Assembly (NCBI GenBank): GCA_015521115.1
Contig: WAOT01000010.1
Location: forward strand, 1-44,807
Source: Desulfurococcales archaeon
GTDB taxonomy: Archaea; Thermoproteota; Thermoprotei_A; Sulfolobales; Acidilobaceae
DNA: 44,807 nt
Direction of reading: 5' to 3'
Shown here: positions 32,515 to 39,866 of the stretch, piece by piece
Position numbering within the stretch: position 1 is the first letter of the stretch
How the letters are laid out: every line of letters begins with the position of its first letter
The notes under the pieces: generated by a model
The model's input: the letters and a program-made list of their open reading frames with translations, nothing else
What the model was told of the DNA's origin: nothing
Database searches by the model: none
Program-made: the position numbers and the translations under genes

Positions 32515-32886
32515 CTAGCTCGATATACATAATGCTGCGAGAAACCTGTAGGCCTCCCGGAGGTCGGCCTCGAGGGGCGATATTACAGGGTTCAAACTAG
32601 ACTTCCTCACGTCGTTGAGGAGCACCCTTATGGACTTACTCAGCTTGCAGGCCTCAATCGATGCAGGCACCTTGAGCCCCTTCTCAAGCTGGTCAGCGAT
32701 CCTGTATAGGGACTCTCTTATCCTCATGAGGGGCGGGATCCAGAGGCTTGCCTCGACAAAGAGCTTCTCGTTACCTATCCTCTTAGCAGCGTCACGGGTG
32801 TTCTTCAACGCTTCCAACCTATCCTCTATCCTGGCGGCTATCTCCATAGCCCTCAGCAGGTCATCCCTCCAATCGTCCACCGCTAT
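32515..32886 (-). CDS. uncharacterised helical protein
   Basis: I do not recognise this protein of 123 residues. It is predicted almost all-helical (DDLLRAMEIAARIEDRLEAL, then a run of charged helices with SKSIRVLLNDVRKSS) and resembles in style the helical protein at 25808-26272, without clear sequence kinship. ATG 32886 is favoured: a minus-strand CTTAAAGC box near 32927-32934 gives a transcription start near 32905. The frame stays open up to 32961, but that part would lie upstream of the start site. Confidence 0.65.
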   Translation of the reverse strand: MAVDDWRDDLLRAMEIAARIEDRLEALKNTRDAAKRIGNEKLFVEASLWIPPLMRIRESLYRIADQLEKGLKVPASIEACKLSKSIRVLLNDVRKSSLNPVISPLEADLREAYRFLAALCISS

Positions 32887-32969
32887 CATTACCCCGCCCC
32901 ACCCCCGGAGAGTTACATTTTGACCAAGCTTTAAGGGGGCCTCAGCCCTCCCCAATCCCATAGAAGTAT

Positions 32970-32984
32970 AGGCTTTGAAAGCCT
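32970..32984. repeat. 15-bp perfect palindrome AGGCTTT-G-AAAGCCT
   Basis: A perfect 7-bp inverted repeat with a 1-nt centre lies in the spacer between two divergent genes. It is upstream of both TATA boxes (near 32930 on the minus strand and near 33025 on the plus strand), so it could bind a dimeric regulator. Nothing else supports function. Confidence 0.5.
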
Positions 32985-33053
32985 CGAGGTCGAAATATAA
33001 CCCGCCCAGGTGAAACTGGAGGTATATTATTGGCTAGAGAGGGGTAACGATAA

Positions 33054-33644
33054 ATGGGGCACTGGCAGCGTGAGATCGGAGAGCCGACATCCTGGATCCT
33101 AGCAATCCTAGCGGTAGCCCTAGCCCTAGGAAAGTGGAAGTCGGCGTTGGATCCAGGCTTCTACGTCAGCCCCCTATTCATCTCAATCATTGTTGCTTTC
33201 TTAGCCCACGAGCTAGCCCATAAACTTGTAGGCAGAAAGTATGGTATGGTAACGGAGTTTGTCGTCTACACGCCAGGGCTACTACTAACCATCCTCTCAG
33301 GCCTTCTACCCGTAGTCATACTAGCTCCGGGGTACGTGAAGACCCTCATATATTATTACACCCGTAGCACTGAGAAGGGTATTGTCGCATCGGTAGCTGC
33401 GGGGCCAGCAACAAACATCATAATCTCCCTACTATCTATCCTCCTACTAACAGCCTACAGTAACGCCTACACCACAGTCCATCACCTCCTGGCTTACATG
33501 GCATGGGTGAACAGTTGGATCGCCTTCTTCAACCTCCTACCAATACCGCCCCTGGACGGGAGCAAGCTGGCCTCCAGGAGTAGGGGGCTCTGGATATCAT
33601 TGTTCGCTATAAGCCTGCTACTCCTAGTCTATATCCAGTTATAG
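33054..33644 (+). CDS. site-2-protease-like M50 metalloprotease
   Basis: The 196-residue membrane protein has the zinc-binding HELAH (52-56) in a hydrophobic helix and the third ligand in NLLPIPPLDG (160-169, D168), the two signatures of M50 intramembrane proteases. It has about five or six helices and no PDZ domain, the minimal form. Substrates may be membrane-tethered regulators (inference). ATG 33054 lies right at the expected transcription start from TATATTA near 33026-33032, so the mRNA is probably leaderless. Confidence 0.9.
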   Translation: MGHWQREIGEPTSWILAILAVALALGKWKSALDPGFYVSPLFISIIVAFLAHELAHKLVGRKYGMVTEFVVYTPGLLLTILSGLLPVVILAPGYVKTLIYYYTRSTEKGIVASVAAGPATNIIISLLSILLLTAYSNAYTTVHHLLAYMAWVNSWIAFFNLLPIPPLDGSKLASRSRGLWISLFAISLLLLVYIQL

Positions 33645-33713
33645 GGCAATCTAACATATATCTAAGGCCGGAGATCAAAAAGGTTAAGGCGGAGGTAGCG
33701 GGGGTGAAACAGT

Positions 33714-34010
33714 ATGAGCCATCCCGGAGAGGAGCAGGACAACGTCAAGGCTAAGTGGATAGAGAAGATGGTGAAAAGCGCCAAGAGGTACCATAAGCTA
33801 TGCCCGTACTACGATAAGAGGACAGGGCAGTGCCTGCTAATGGTTACAGTAGAGGGAAGGACGGGCAAGTGCGATAGAGAGGGTAGATTTGACGGCTGCC
33901 CAGTATTCACTAAGTTCCTAGAGAAGATGTACGAGTACTATAGGAGTAGGAAGAAGGTGTTGCCCAACGACTTCCAGGACGTAGTCCAGCAGGCATACTT
34001 CGTCCTCTAA
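33714..34010 (+). CDS. uncharacterised cysteine-containing protein
   Basis: The 98-residue basic protein has four cysteines spaced CPYYDKRTGQC (29-39), C53 and C62 as in KCDREGRFDGC. Such spacing suggests a zinc ribbon or an Fe-S site. The rest is helical, with a conserved-looking FLEKMYEYYRSRKK stretch. I recognise no family. ATG 33714 has GGGGGTGA with 7 nt spacing. It follows the M50 gene by 69 nt and may share its transcript. Confidence 0.72.
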   Translation: MSHPGEEQDNVKAKWIEKMVKSAKRYHKLCPYYDKRTGQCLLMVTVEGRTGKCDREGRFDGCPVFTKFLEKMYEYYRSRKKVLPNDFQDVVQQAYFVL

Positions 34011-34063
34011 ACACTACAGAAGGAAAATAAGTAGAATTATCCTGAAACAGGGGAGCCCCGGGT

Positions 34064-34462
34064 TTAATATTCTATTTCCTCGTCTATCGCTGCGAAAGCC
34101 TCTGGAAGGGGCTCCTCCTCCTCGGAGGCCATGAGGGCCTCATAGACGGACTTAGGATAGTAGTAGCCGTCCCTGTCGACAACTACCTGATCCTCCTTCA
34201 TGAGCTTGCCAAGCGCATACCTTATCTTGTCCTCGCTTGCCAACCCCGAGAGGTACCTGTGGAGCTCTCGTATGGTCATCCTCTGGTGCTTTAGGAGGAG
34301 GTCTAGAAGTATTTTCTTGAGCTCCTCCTCCGTGGGGGCCGTGTAGACAACTATATCATTATCCTCGTAGACGACACTCAAATTCTCCATGATCTTCTCA
34401 CTCAAATTCTCCTCGGCAGGCTGCTCACTAATCAAATCCCTGCTCCTCGCCTCCCCCGGCAC
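34064..34462 (-). CDS. winged-helix protein
   Basis: The 132-residue acidic protein has a winged-helix domain at about 48-105: KKILLDLLLKHQRMTIRELH, YLSGLASEDKIRYALGKLMK as recognition helix region, then wing DQVVVDRDGYYYP. The C-terminus is very acidic. It is likely a transcription or chromatin-associated factor, of unknown target. GTG 34462 coincides with the start expected from a minus-strand GTTAATAAC TATA box at 34484-34492, so the mRNA is probably leaderless. Confidence 0.78.
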   Translation of the reverse strand: MPGEARSRDLISEQPAEENLSEKIMENLSVVYEDNDIVVYTAPTEEELKKILLDLLLKHQRMTIRELHRYLSGLASEDKIRYALGKLMKEDQVVVDRDGYYYPKSVYEALMASEEEEPLPEAFAAIDEEIEY

Positions 34463-34555
34463 TCCCGATCACCACACCACCAGTTATTAACCTGTGGCTA
34501 TAAGGGTTAGCGTCACGGGCGAACTTGTAGAACCCGGTATTGCGGTACTCTACAT

Positions 34556-34625
34556 TTAGACATGTGATCATCGTGAGGGGTGTTTGAAGGACATGTCTTA
34601 GGCTTAGACAGCCCTTTTAATATGG
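34556..34625 (+). promoter_or_regulatory. nadM promoter with inverted and direct repeats
   Basis: GACATGT (34559-34565) and ACATGTC (34591-34597) form a 7-bp inverted repeat, and TTAGACA occurs twice (34556-34562 and 34604-34610). They sit just upstream of the TATA box TTTTAATATGG (34615-34625). Transcription would start near 34645. The arrangement suits an activator or NAD-responsive regulator binding upstream of TATA; the factor is unknown. Confidence 0.45.
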
Positions 34626-34649
34626 TCGGGTGTTTAACCACGATCTTCT

Positions 34650-35201
34650 GTGGGCGTCGAGGTCATGGTGTACCGTAGGCCTAGGAGGGCTATGATATTC
34701 GGCAGGTTCCAGCCATTCCATAAGGGGCACCTCCACATAGTTAAGTGGGCGTTTGAGCAGGGTTTCGAGGAGATCGTCCTACTCGTAGGTATGGCCTCCG
34801 AGAACTATACGCCAAGAAACCCGTTCACCGCCGGTGAGAGGATTGAGATGATCAGGCTAAGCGCCAGGGACGCGGGCTTGCCCTTGGAGAGGATCATAAC
34901 TGCCACTATCAGAACGTTGGAGACCAGCATTGGGAGCGTGCACTACGTGCTCTCATATGTGCCCAGGGTGGACACGATCCTAACCAGAAACCCGGTGATC
35001 TCGAAGATCTTCATGGATGCCGGTATAGGCGTGATGAAGCCGCCCCTTTTCAACAGGGATGAGTGGAGGGGTGAGAGGATAAGGAGGCTGATGGCCCACG
35101 GGGATCCCAGGTGGATTGAGACTGTCACCCCGACGACGGCAGAATATATCCTCTCGATAGGGGCGATTGAGAGGATAAGGATGGCCTTGGCCAGCGATTA
35201 G
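34650..35201 (+). CDS. nadM: nicotinamide-nucleotide adenylyltransferase
   Basis: The 183-residue nucleotidyltransferase has FGRFQPFHKGHLHIV (about residues 15-29), the HxGH ATP site being HKGH, and PRNPFTAGERIEMI as in archaeal NadM. It joins NMN and ATP to form NAD, complementing NadE at 6711-7547. GTG 34650 is close to the expected transcription start and would be nearly leaderless; ATG 34665 (five codons in) is equally plausible. Its stop overlaps the end of the convergent aRF1 gene by 4 nt. Confidence 0.94.
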   Translation: MGVEVMVYRRPRRAMIFGRFQPFHKGHLHIVKWAFEQGFEEIVLLVGMASENYTPRNPFTAGERIEMIRLSARDAGLPLERIITATIRTLETSIGSVHYVLSYVPRVDTILTRNPVISKIFMDAGIGVMKPPLFNRDEWRGERIRRLMAHGDPRWIETVTPTTAEYILSIGAIERIRMALASD

Positions 35202-36325
35202 CCCCTCCGGATCTTATACCGGAGTATCCCTGCTAGGCCTCCAAACGTGTTCTTGAACCACTCCGCCTCCGGGAGGCTTGAGGGGATTATTACGACCTCT
35301 GCTCCACTATACTTGGCCTTCTCCTGCCACTCCTCTATGTCTTCCCTGTCCTCGTGTATTAGGAGTGTCTTAACCATCCCCATCTGTAGGGCCTCCTCCA
35401 CCTCCCTCGGCCCGTATACGATGAGGCCTGTGTCCTTTGCCAAGTGTCTCTTGAACTCCTCGAGGGCCTCTATAGCGTCCCTGTACTTCTGGAGTTGGAC
35501 TACATTCTGCGCCTTCATGACGACCTCCCTAAGCCCCTGATCTCCCTGGTAGGCGACGTCTACAAGCTCCTTTGATACGAGGTTCTGCAGCCTGTAGTCG
35601 AGGTACTTCCCCTTAACGAACTCCTGCTTGGCATAGCCGGGGCCTGCAACGATTATCCCCTTGAGCTTCTTCTTCTCGTAGAATGGTAGGAGCTGCCTGT
35701 TAGCATGCTCGCCCAGCCTCTTAAAGAACTGGTCGACGAGCTGCTCTATGATCCTATCGAACCTCCTCTGGCTCTGCCCTCCCATCTTGTGCTTCCCTGG
35801 TATGTAGTCGGTTATCTCCTCGAGCACCTGGAGCCTGGTGCCCTTCAGCACGCCAATCGTCCCATGGTCTCTCTCGACTATGATTATCCCTATGACATCA
35901 TCGGCCTCGACCATCTCCTCTAAGAAGTCGGTTATGAACCTCTTGTCTGTCCTATAGTAGAATACCCCTATGGGCTCCGGCGGGCTGAAGACGTAGCACG
36001 CGAAGTCACCCGTCTCCATGTTCTCCCCACAGAATAGGACGAGACCATTCCGCGGTGGCTTAGGGATCATCTGGAGCCTGTCCATAGCGGCGGCTAACGC
36101 CCTTTTCACAGCCTGCCTAGTCCTCTTGAGCTTGATGTTGTCGGCCGTGCTATACTCCTGCCTGAGAAGGCTCATCACGTCGCTTATGGGCCTGTTAGGC
36201 GGTATGTAGAGGCTCAAGAGCACGGTGGCTGGGGCGCTCCACTTCTTGAGCTCCTTGAGCAGCTTGGCGAGCTGCCTCTTCGATATTATCAGCTTGTCGA
36301 CATCCGCTATCTGACCTGCTGGCAT
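35198..36325 (-). CDS. prf1: peptide chain release factor aRF1
   Basis: The 375-residue release factor has the stop-codon-recognition motif NIK (63-65, with Leu rather than the usual Ser following), the peptidyl hydrolysis motif MGGQSQRR in the middle domain, and a C-terminal eRF1_3-type domain. It ends translation at all three stop codons and partners with aIF1/aEF1-type GTPases. ATG 36325 follows GGGGTGTGATA; the frame is open for 111 more codons upstream, but that stretch overlaps the sua5 gene and is not factor-like. It is divergent from sua5. Confidence 0.96.
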   Translation of the reverse strand: MPAGQIADVDKLIISKRQLAKLLKELKKWSAPATVLLSLYIPPNRPISDVMSLLRQEYSTADNIKLKRTRQAVKRALAAAMDRLQMIPKPPRNGLVLFCGENMETGDFACYVFSPPEPIGVFYYRTDKRFITDFLEEMVEADDVIGIIIVERDHGTIGVLKGTRLQVLEEITDYIPGKHKMGGQSQRRFDRIIEQLVDQFFKRLGEHANRQLLPFYEKKKLKGIIVAGPGYAKQEFVKGKYLDYRLQNLVSKELVDVAYQGDQGLREVVMKAQNVVQLQKYRDAIEALEEFKRHLAKDTGLIVYGPREVEEALQMGMVKTLLIHEDREDIEEWQEKAKYSGAEVVIIPSSLPEAEWFKNTFGGLAGILRYKIRRG

Positions 36326-36470
36326 CCCTATATCACACCCCTTTCCCGGCAGACACCCTTGATCCTTGTGGGTCTGGATCCTAGACTTATAATCATATAA
36401 CCTGTTCAACGGTAATAGCATATAATGATGGGCCCGATTGTGGAGTAAGTATCTGAGAGGTGCCCCCGGG

Positions 36471-37127
36471 ATGGCTAGGATCTTAGAGTCTAACTGCCTC
36501 TGCCCGAGCCTTAAAGTTGTGGAGGCCGCCGTTAAGGTGATAAGGGCGGGCGGCGTTGTGGTCGCCCCCACCGACACCCTATACGGGATACTAGCAGACC
36601 CTTTCAACCCGGACGCCGTCAGGAAGGTCTTCTCCATAAAGAGGAGGAGCCCGGACAAGCCCCTACCCCTACTACTAGCAGAGACCCACTACCTGTTCAA
36701 GGTCGTGAAACCAAACCCCCTACTCTGGAGGCTCGCACAGAGGTTCTGGCCAGGGGGTTTAACGATAGTGGCCGAGCCGGCAGATAACCTCCCCGAGCAC
36801 ATGGCCAAGTGGGGGGCCATAGGTGTGAGGCTCCCCGACTGCTACCTCACAAGGCTCATAGCCCGCTACTCTGGAGGCATAGTTGTGGGGACGAGTGCAA
36901 ACCTCTCCGGCAGGGAGAACCCTAACACCGTCTACATAGCCTACTCCCAGCTCGGGGAGGCCGTTGATCTATACATAGACGGCGGCCCGACAATGAAGGG
37001 TGATCCGAGCACTGTAGTGAGCGTCGTAGGAGGGGAGCTGGAGCTCGTGAGGGAGGGGGTTGTTGGGTGGAGGGAAATAGTTGAGGCGGCAGGTGTTAAC
37101 TCCCCGGTTAACGGGTCAAGCGAGTAG
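36471..37127 (+). CDS. threonylcarbamoyl-AMP synthase (Sua5/YrdC)
   Basis: The 218-residue protein has the YrdC fold: [18 protein letters not shown] near residue 25, [14 protein letters not shown] (about 53-66) binding threonine/ATP, and [12 protein letters not shown] (about 142-153). It makes threonylcarbamoyl-AMP for the tRNA t6A modification. It is the short form without the C-terminal Sua5 domain. ATG 36471 is preceded by GAGAGGTG. Its C-terminal codons GVNSPVNG lie in the first GTGTTAAC motif, and it overlaps the convergent argF by 12 nt. Confidence 0.95.
   Translation: MARILESNCLCPSLKVVEAAVKVIRAGGVVVAPTDTLYGILADPFNPDAVRKVFSIKRRSPDKPLPLLLAETHYLFKVVKPNPLLWRLAQRFWPGGLTIVAEPADNLPEHMAKWGAIGVRLPDCYLTRLIARYSGGIVVGTSANLSGRENPNTVYIAYSQLGEAVDLYIDGGPTMKGDPSTVVSVVGGELELVREGVVGWREIVEAAGVNSPVNGSSE
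37093..37114 (+). repeat. GTGTTAAC-N6-GTTAACGG motif, copy 1
   Basis: GTGTTAAC (37093-37100), six bases TCCCCG, then GTTAACGG (37107-37114), inside the 3' end of the sua5 gene. Two further copies follow in the same orientation at 38928 and 40040. GTTAAC alone is expected about 11 times in a sequence this long, but the spaced pair is not seen elsewhere in the window. Confidence 0.6.
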
Positions 37128-38069
37128 TAAGGCCAGGATCGCCTTCTGAATGTGGAGCCTGTTCTCTGCCTGATCCCACACGATACTCCACGGCCCGTCC
37201 ATAACCTCATCGGTGACCTCCTGCCCCCTATGGGCTGGTAGGCAGTGCATGAACACAGCCTTAGAGCCTGCAGCCTCCATAAGCTTAGCGTTGACCTGGT
37301 ATGGTCTCAGCAGCTTGATCTTCTCGGCCGCCACCTCCTCTTGACCCATGCTCACCCACACGTCAGTATAGACTGCGTCCGCCCCTCTCACAGCCTCCAC
37401 TGGATCCTCTAGGATCTCGATCTCGGCCCCACTCTCTGCTGCGGCTTCCCTCGCGGCTTTCAAGATCTCCTCGTTAGGCTGGAGCTGGCGTGGTGTTGCG
37501 ACCCTAACGTTCACCCCCAGCTTCGCACCGGCTACGAGGAGGCTGTGCAGTACGTTATCGCTGCCATCGCCGACGAAGGCGAGCGTTAGGCCCCTCAGCC
37601 TCCCCTTGACCTCTAGGAGTGTCATATAGTCTCCGAGGGCCTGGCATGGGTGGCTTAAGTCGCTTAGGGCGTTAATCACGGGAACCCCTGAATATCGGGC
37701 GAGCTCCTCAAGCTTACTATGCTCCTTCACCCTTGCTACGATAGCGTCAACGTACCTCGAGAGAACCCGTGCTGTGTCAGCGATAGTCTCCCCACGGCCC
37801 AGCTGGAGATCCCTCCAGTTGAGGTACATCGCGTGGGCTCCCAGCTGGTTTGCGGCTACCTCGAAGCTGACCCTAGTCCTGGTGCTGGGCTTCTCGAAGA
37901 TCATCGCTATACTCCTACCCCTCAGCACGGGTATGACTCTCTCGCCAGCGTAGAACCTCCTCTTGAATGAGAGGCCAACCTCTATTATCCTCTCTAACTC
38001 GTCCGGAGCATACTCCGTCAAGCAGATGAGGTGCCTGCCCTTTAAGTTATACAACGTCACCCTGTCCAC
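37116..38069 (-). CDS. argF: ornithine carbamoyltransferase
   Basis: The 317-residue enzyme has the carbamoyl-phosphate motif [12 protein letters not shown] (about 54-65), SHPCQALGD (about 138-146), [10 protein letters not shown] as ornithine loop, and [12 protein letters not shown] near the C-terminus. It makes citrulline from ornithine and carbamoyl phosphate, which carbamate kinase (30299-31234) may provide. The start is GTG 38069. It is divergent from the small gene at 38143 with a 73-bp spacer. Confidence 0.97.
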   Translation of the reverse strand: MDRVTLYNLKGRHLICLTEYAPDELERIIEVGLSFKRRFYAGERVIPVLRGRSIAMIFEKPSTRTRVSFEVAANQLGAHAMYLNWRDLQLGRGETIADTARVLSRYVDAIVARVKEHSKLEELARYSGVPVINALSDLSHPCQALGDYMTLLEVKGRLRGLTLAFVGDGSDNVLHSLLVAGAKLGVNVRVATPRQLQPNEEILKAAREAAAESGAEIEILEDPVEAVRGADAVYTDVWVSMGQEEVAAEKIKLLRPYQVNAKLMEAAGSKAVFMHCLPAHRGQEVTDEVMDGPWSIVWDQAENRLHIQKAILALLLA

Positions 38070-38142
38070 CCCTCTGACCCGCCTTCGGTTCAGTGGTGGC
38101 CTGCCTGGTGATATAATAGGTGCGGATCCAGACGGGCTTCCG

Positions 38143-38457
38143 GTGGTGGAGGCCGTGAGCTATATGAGGAGGGTGCGGGAGAGGCACATAAAGGAGGCCC
38201 TCATGGATCAGTTGGAGAAGAGTGGCATACACCCGCGTGAGGCGGCTGAGTGGCTGTGGGAGGACTTCGGCAAAAAGGTCAGGGCAGACTGGAAGAATAT
38301 TAGGAGGGCCGTGGTTGGAGACCCACAGGTCACACCGCAGGACGTCGCGGTGTTCATGATAGAAAACGACATCCAACCGGAGGAGGGGGCATGGGATGTC
38401 CTCCCCAGAACAGGCCTGCAGGGCGGCAAGGCTGATCTCGGAAGCGATGAGGCCTGA
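38143..38457 (+). CDS. uncharacterised protein
   Basis: I do not recognise this helical, charged protein of about 104 residues ([40 protein letters not shown]). GTG 38143 sits where transcription should begin from the TATA box ATATAATAG (38111-38119), so the mRNA is probably leaderless; GTG 38146 and ATG 38164 are alternatives. The upstream open frame runs back through argF and is not used. It overlaps the next gene by 62 nt, so the three genes to 39866 may be one transcript. Confidence 0.65.
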   Translation: MVEAVSYMRRVRERHIKEALMDQLEKSGIHPREAAEWLWEDFGKKVRADWKNIRRAVVGDPQVTPQDVAVFMIENDIQPEEGAWDVLPRTGLQGGKADLGSDEA

Positions 38458-39034
38458 GCGGGGAGGGAGCCCCTCATACAGGGCCTACCACGTTATAGAG
38501 GCCCTACGCCTCGCATCCAGAGCCCCCGTTGGGAGGCCATATCTAAGTAGGAGGCTAGGCCTGGGGGAGACCCCCGCTAAGACCCTTATTGGGAGGCTGG
38601 AGAGGCTCGGGCTCCTGAAGCGGACGCCCAAGGGTAGGCATGCGACCCCCTCGGCCCTCGAGATCCTCGCAGCACTCCAAAAAGTAGTCCACGTTTACCC
38701 GGCTAGGCTTGGCCTCTTCAACAGTGAGGGCGAGATCCTGGCAATTATTGAGGTACTCGACCCCCCGGAGGATCTCACCGGGGTCTACCAGTTGAGGGAC
38801 TACCTAGTCGCCCGTGGCTGCAGGGTCTCGATAATAGGTGGCATACACCGTGGCGGGAGTGTAAGCCTCCCCGGCGTCCCGGAGGAGCTGGCTTCTAAGG
38901 TGGTGGATTTCGTCGGGGGTCTGGGGGGTGTTAACCGGGGGGTTATCATAGCGGTTCCCAGCCCATGCATCCACCCACTCTACGATGCGATCATAGACAT
39001 GATCCTAGACTCGTGCACAGTGAGACGCGAGTGA
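38396..39034 (+). CDS. archaeal winged-helix protein (DUF4443-like)
   Basis: The 212-residue protein has an N-terminal winged helix (about 28-85: YHVIEALRLASRAPVGRPYL then RRLGLGETPAKTLIGRLERL) followed by an alpha/beta domain (about 95-205) with IIEVLDPPEDLTGVYQLRD and a conserved-looking GVIIAVPSPCIHPLYDA. It resembles the archaeal DUF4443 type, function unknown; that label is from memory of the architecture. ATG 38396 has GGAGGAGGGGGC upstream although it overlaps the preceding gene. Motif copy 2 lies in its 3' third. Confidence 0.75.
   Translation: MSSPEQACRAARLISEAMRPERGGSPSYRAYHVIEALRLASRAPVGRPYLSRRLGLGETPAKTLIGRLERLGLLKRTPKGRHATPSALEILAALQKVVHVYPARLGLFNSEGEILAIIEVLDPPEDLTGVYQLRDYLVARGCRVSIIGGIHRGGSVSLPGVPEELASKVVDFVGGLGGVNRGVIIAVPSPCIHPLYDAIIDMILDSCTVRRE
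38928..38947 (+). repeat. GTGTTAAC-N6-GTTATC motif, copy 2
   Basis: GTGTTAAC (38928-38935), CGGGGG, then GTTATC (38942-38947), inside the winged-helix gene. TGTTAACCGGGGGGTTA is identical over 17 bp to copy 3 at 40041-40057, although one copy is coding and the other is not. The right half has one change from GTTAAC. Confidence 0.6.
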
Positions 39035-39040
39035 TACCGG

Positions 39041-39088
39041 GGCGGCCCCACAAACACTCCCCCACACTAGATGATCAATTGGGCCGCC
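39041..39088. repeat. 8-bp inverted repeat between two winged-helix genes
   Basis: GGCGGCCC (39041-39048) and GGGCCGCC (39081-39088) form a perfect stem around 32 nt, in the 85-nt gap between the genes ending at 39034 and starting at 39120. It could attenuate or terminate readthrough before the next gene. The ribosome site GGGGGTG of the next gene lies downstream and free. Confidence 0.45.
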
Positions 39089-39119
39089 AGCCATGTCATG
39101 GGGCTAGGGGGTGCTATAA

Positions 39120-39866
39120 TTGGACGACGACCTCGAGAAAACAATCGAGACCCTCCTAGAGCGTAGGAGGAGGGAGAAGGAGAGGGGAGGGCCTAGGAGT
39201 AGGCTCGTAGACGCTATAATGGTGCTACTCCTCAGCAAGCCCATGAGGAGTAGCGAGATAGCAGGCCTCCTAGGCTACGAGACTAAGTACATCTCCAGCT
39301 ACCTCTCCTACTGGAAGACGAGGGGCTATGTAGAGTACAACAGCGGGTTCTGGTTCCTCACCCCGAAGGGCGAGGAATACGCCAGGGAGGTGGCGGAGAG
39401 GGCGAGCGATGAGAAGTTCGACAGGCTGGCGGCCCTAGCGCAGAGGATCCTGGCGGAGGCAAACGTTAAGAAGACAATAAACGACAAGACCCCTACGCCC
39501 CGCCCGCACCATGGCCGCGGTTCCTTGTCATTTATTGTCTCAAAGAAACGTAAACCAGACATTAAACTACAAGAGAGGGCCCGCGCAGCCGCGTGCTTCA
39601 TAGAATCGCTCAGGGATGAACTATCGGAGGACGAGCTGGAGGTCTTAACAGCCCTACTCTCACACTACAGCAAGTGGGGAAGCACATACCTCTACCTAGA
39701 CCAGCTGGCCGAGCTCATAAACGCTGACTACAAGTGGGTGCTCTCCGTGGTGAGAATGCTCCAGTCAAAGAACATCGTATACCTATACACAGACCCAAGG
39801 CTAGGGGTAAGAGTCGGCCTATCTAAGCCTGCTAAGGAACTCTTAGAGGAATGCCTCCGCGGCTAG
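39120..39866 (+). CDS. two-winged-helix protein, candidate WhiP-like replication initiator
   Basis: The 248-residue basic protein has an N-terminal winged helix (about 27-95: SRLVDAIMVLLLSKPMRSSE, then LGYETKYISSYLSYWKTRGY), a linker (about 105-150) and a second winged helix (about 165-245: LSEDELEVLTALLSHYSKWG, then ADYKWVLSVVRMLQSKNIVY). This plan matches crenarchaeal WhiP, the winged-helix initiator of oriC3-type origins, but other two-winged-helix regulators exist. TTG 39120 has GGGGGTG with 6 nt spacing. Its linker DNA is a 17-bp inverted repeat, and the next 256 bp hold origin-like features. Function is inferred. Confidence 0.6.
   Translation: MDDDLEKTIETLLERRRREKERGGPRSRLVDAIMVLLLSKPMRSSEIAGLLGYETKYISSYLSYWKTRGYVEYNSGFWFLTPKGEEYAREVAERASDEKFDRLAALAQRILAEANVKKTINDKTPTPRPHHGRGSLSFIVSKKRKPDIKLQERARAAACFIESLRDELSEDELEVLTALLSHYSKWGSTYLYLDQLAELINADYKWVLSVVRMLQSKNIVYLYTDPRLGVRVGLSKPAKELLEECLRG
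39472..39540. repeat. 17-bp inverted repeat within the winged-helix gene
   Basis: AGACAATAAACGACAAG (39472-39488) and CTTGTCATTTATTGTCT (39524-39540) pair at 16 of 17 positions around a 35-nt GC-rich loop that contains CCATGG and CCGCGG. The arms are AT-rich in a GC-rich gene and encode the linker between the two winged helices (TINDK and SFIVS). A hairpin or cruciform, a binding site, or an inserted element are all possible. Confidence 0.75.

Noticed and set aside
35705-35923. 72-codon plus-strand frame opposite aRF1
   Set aside because: Complementary frame of a highly conserved gene; no independent signal.
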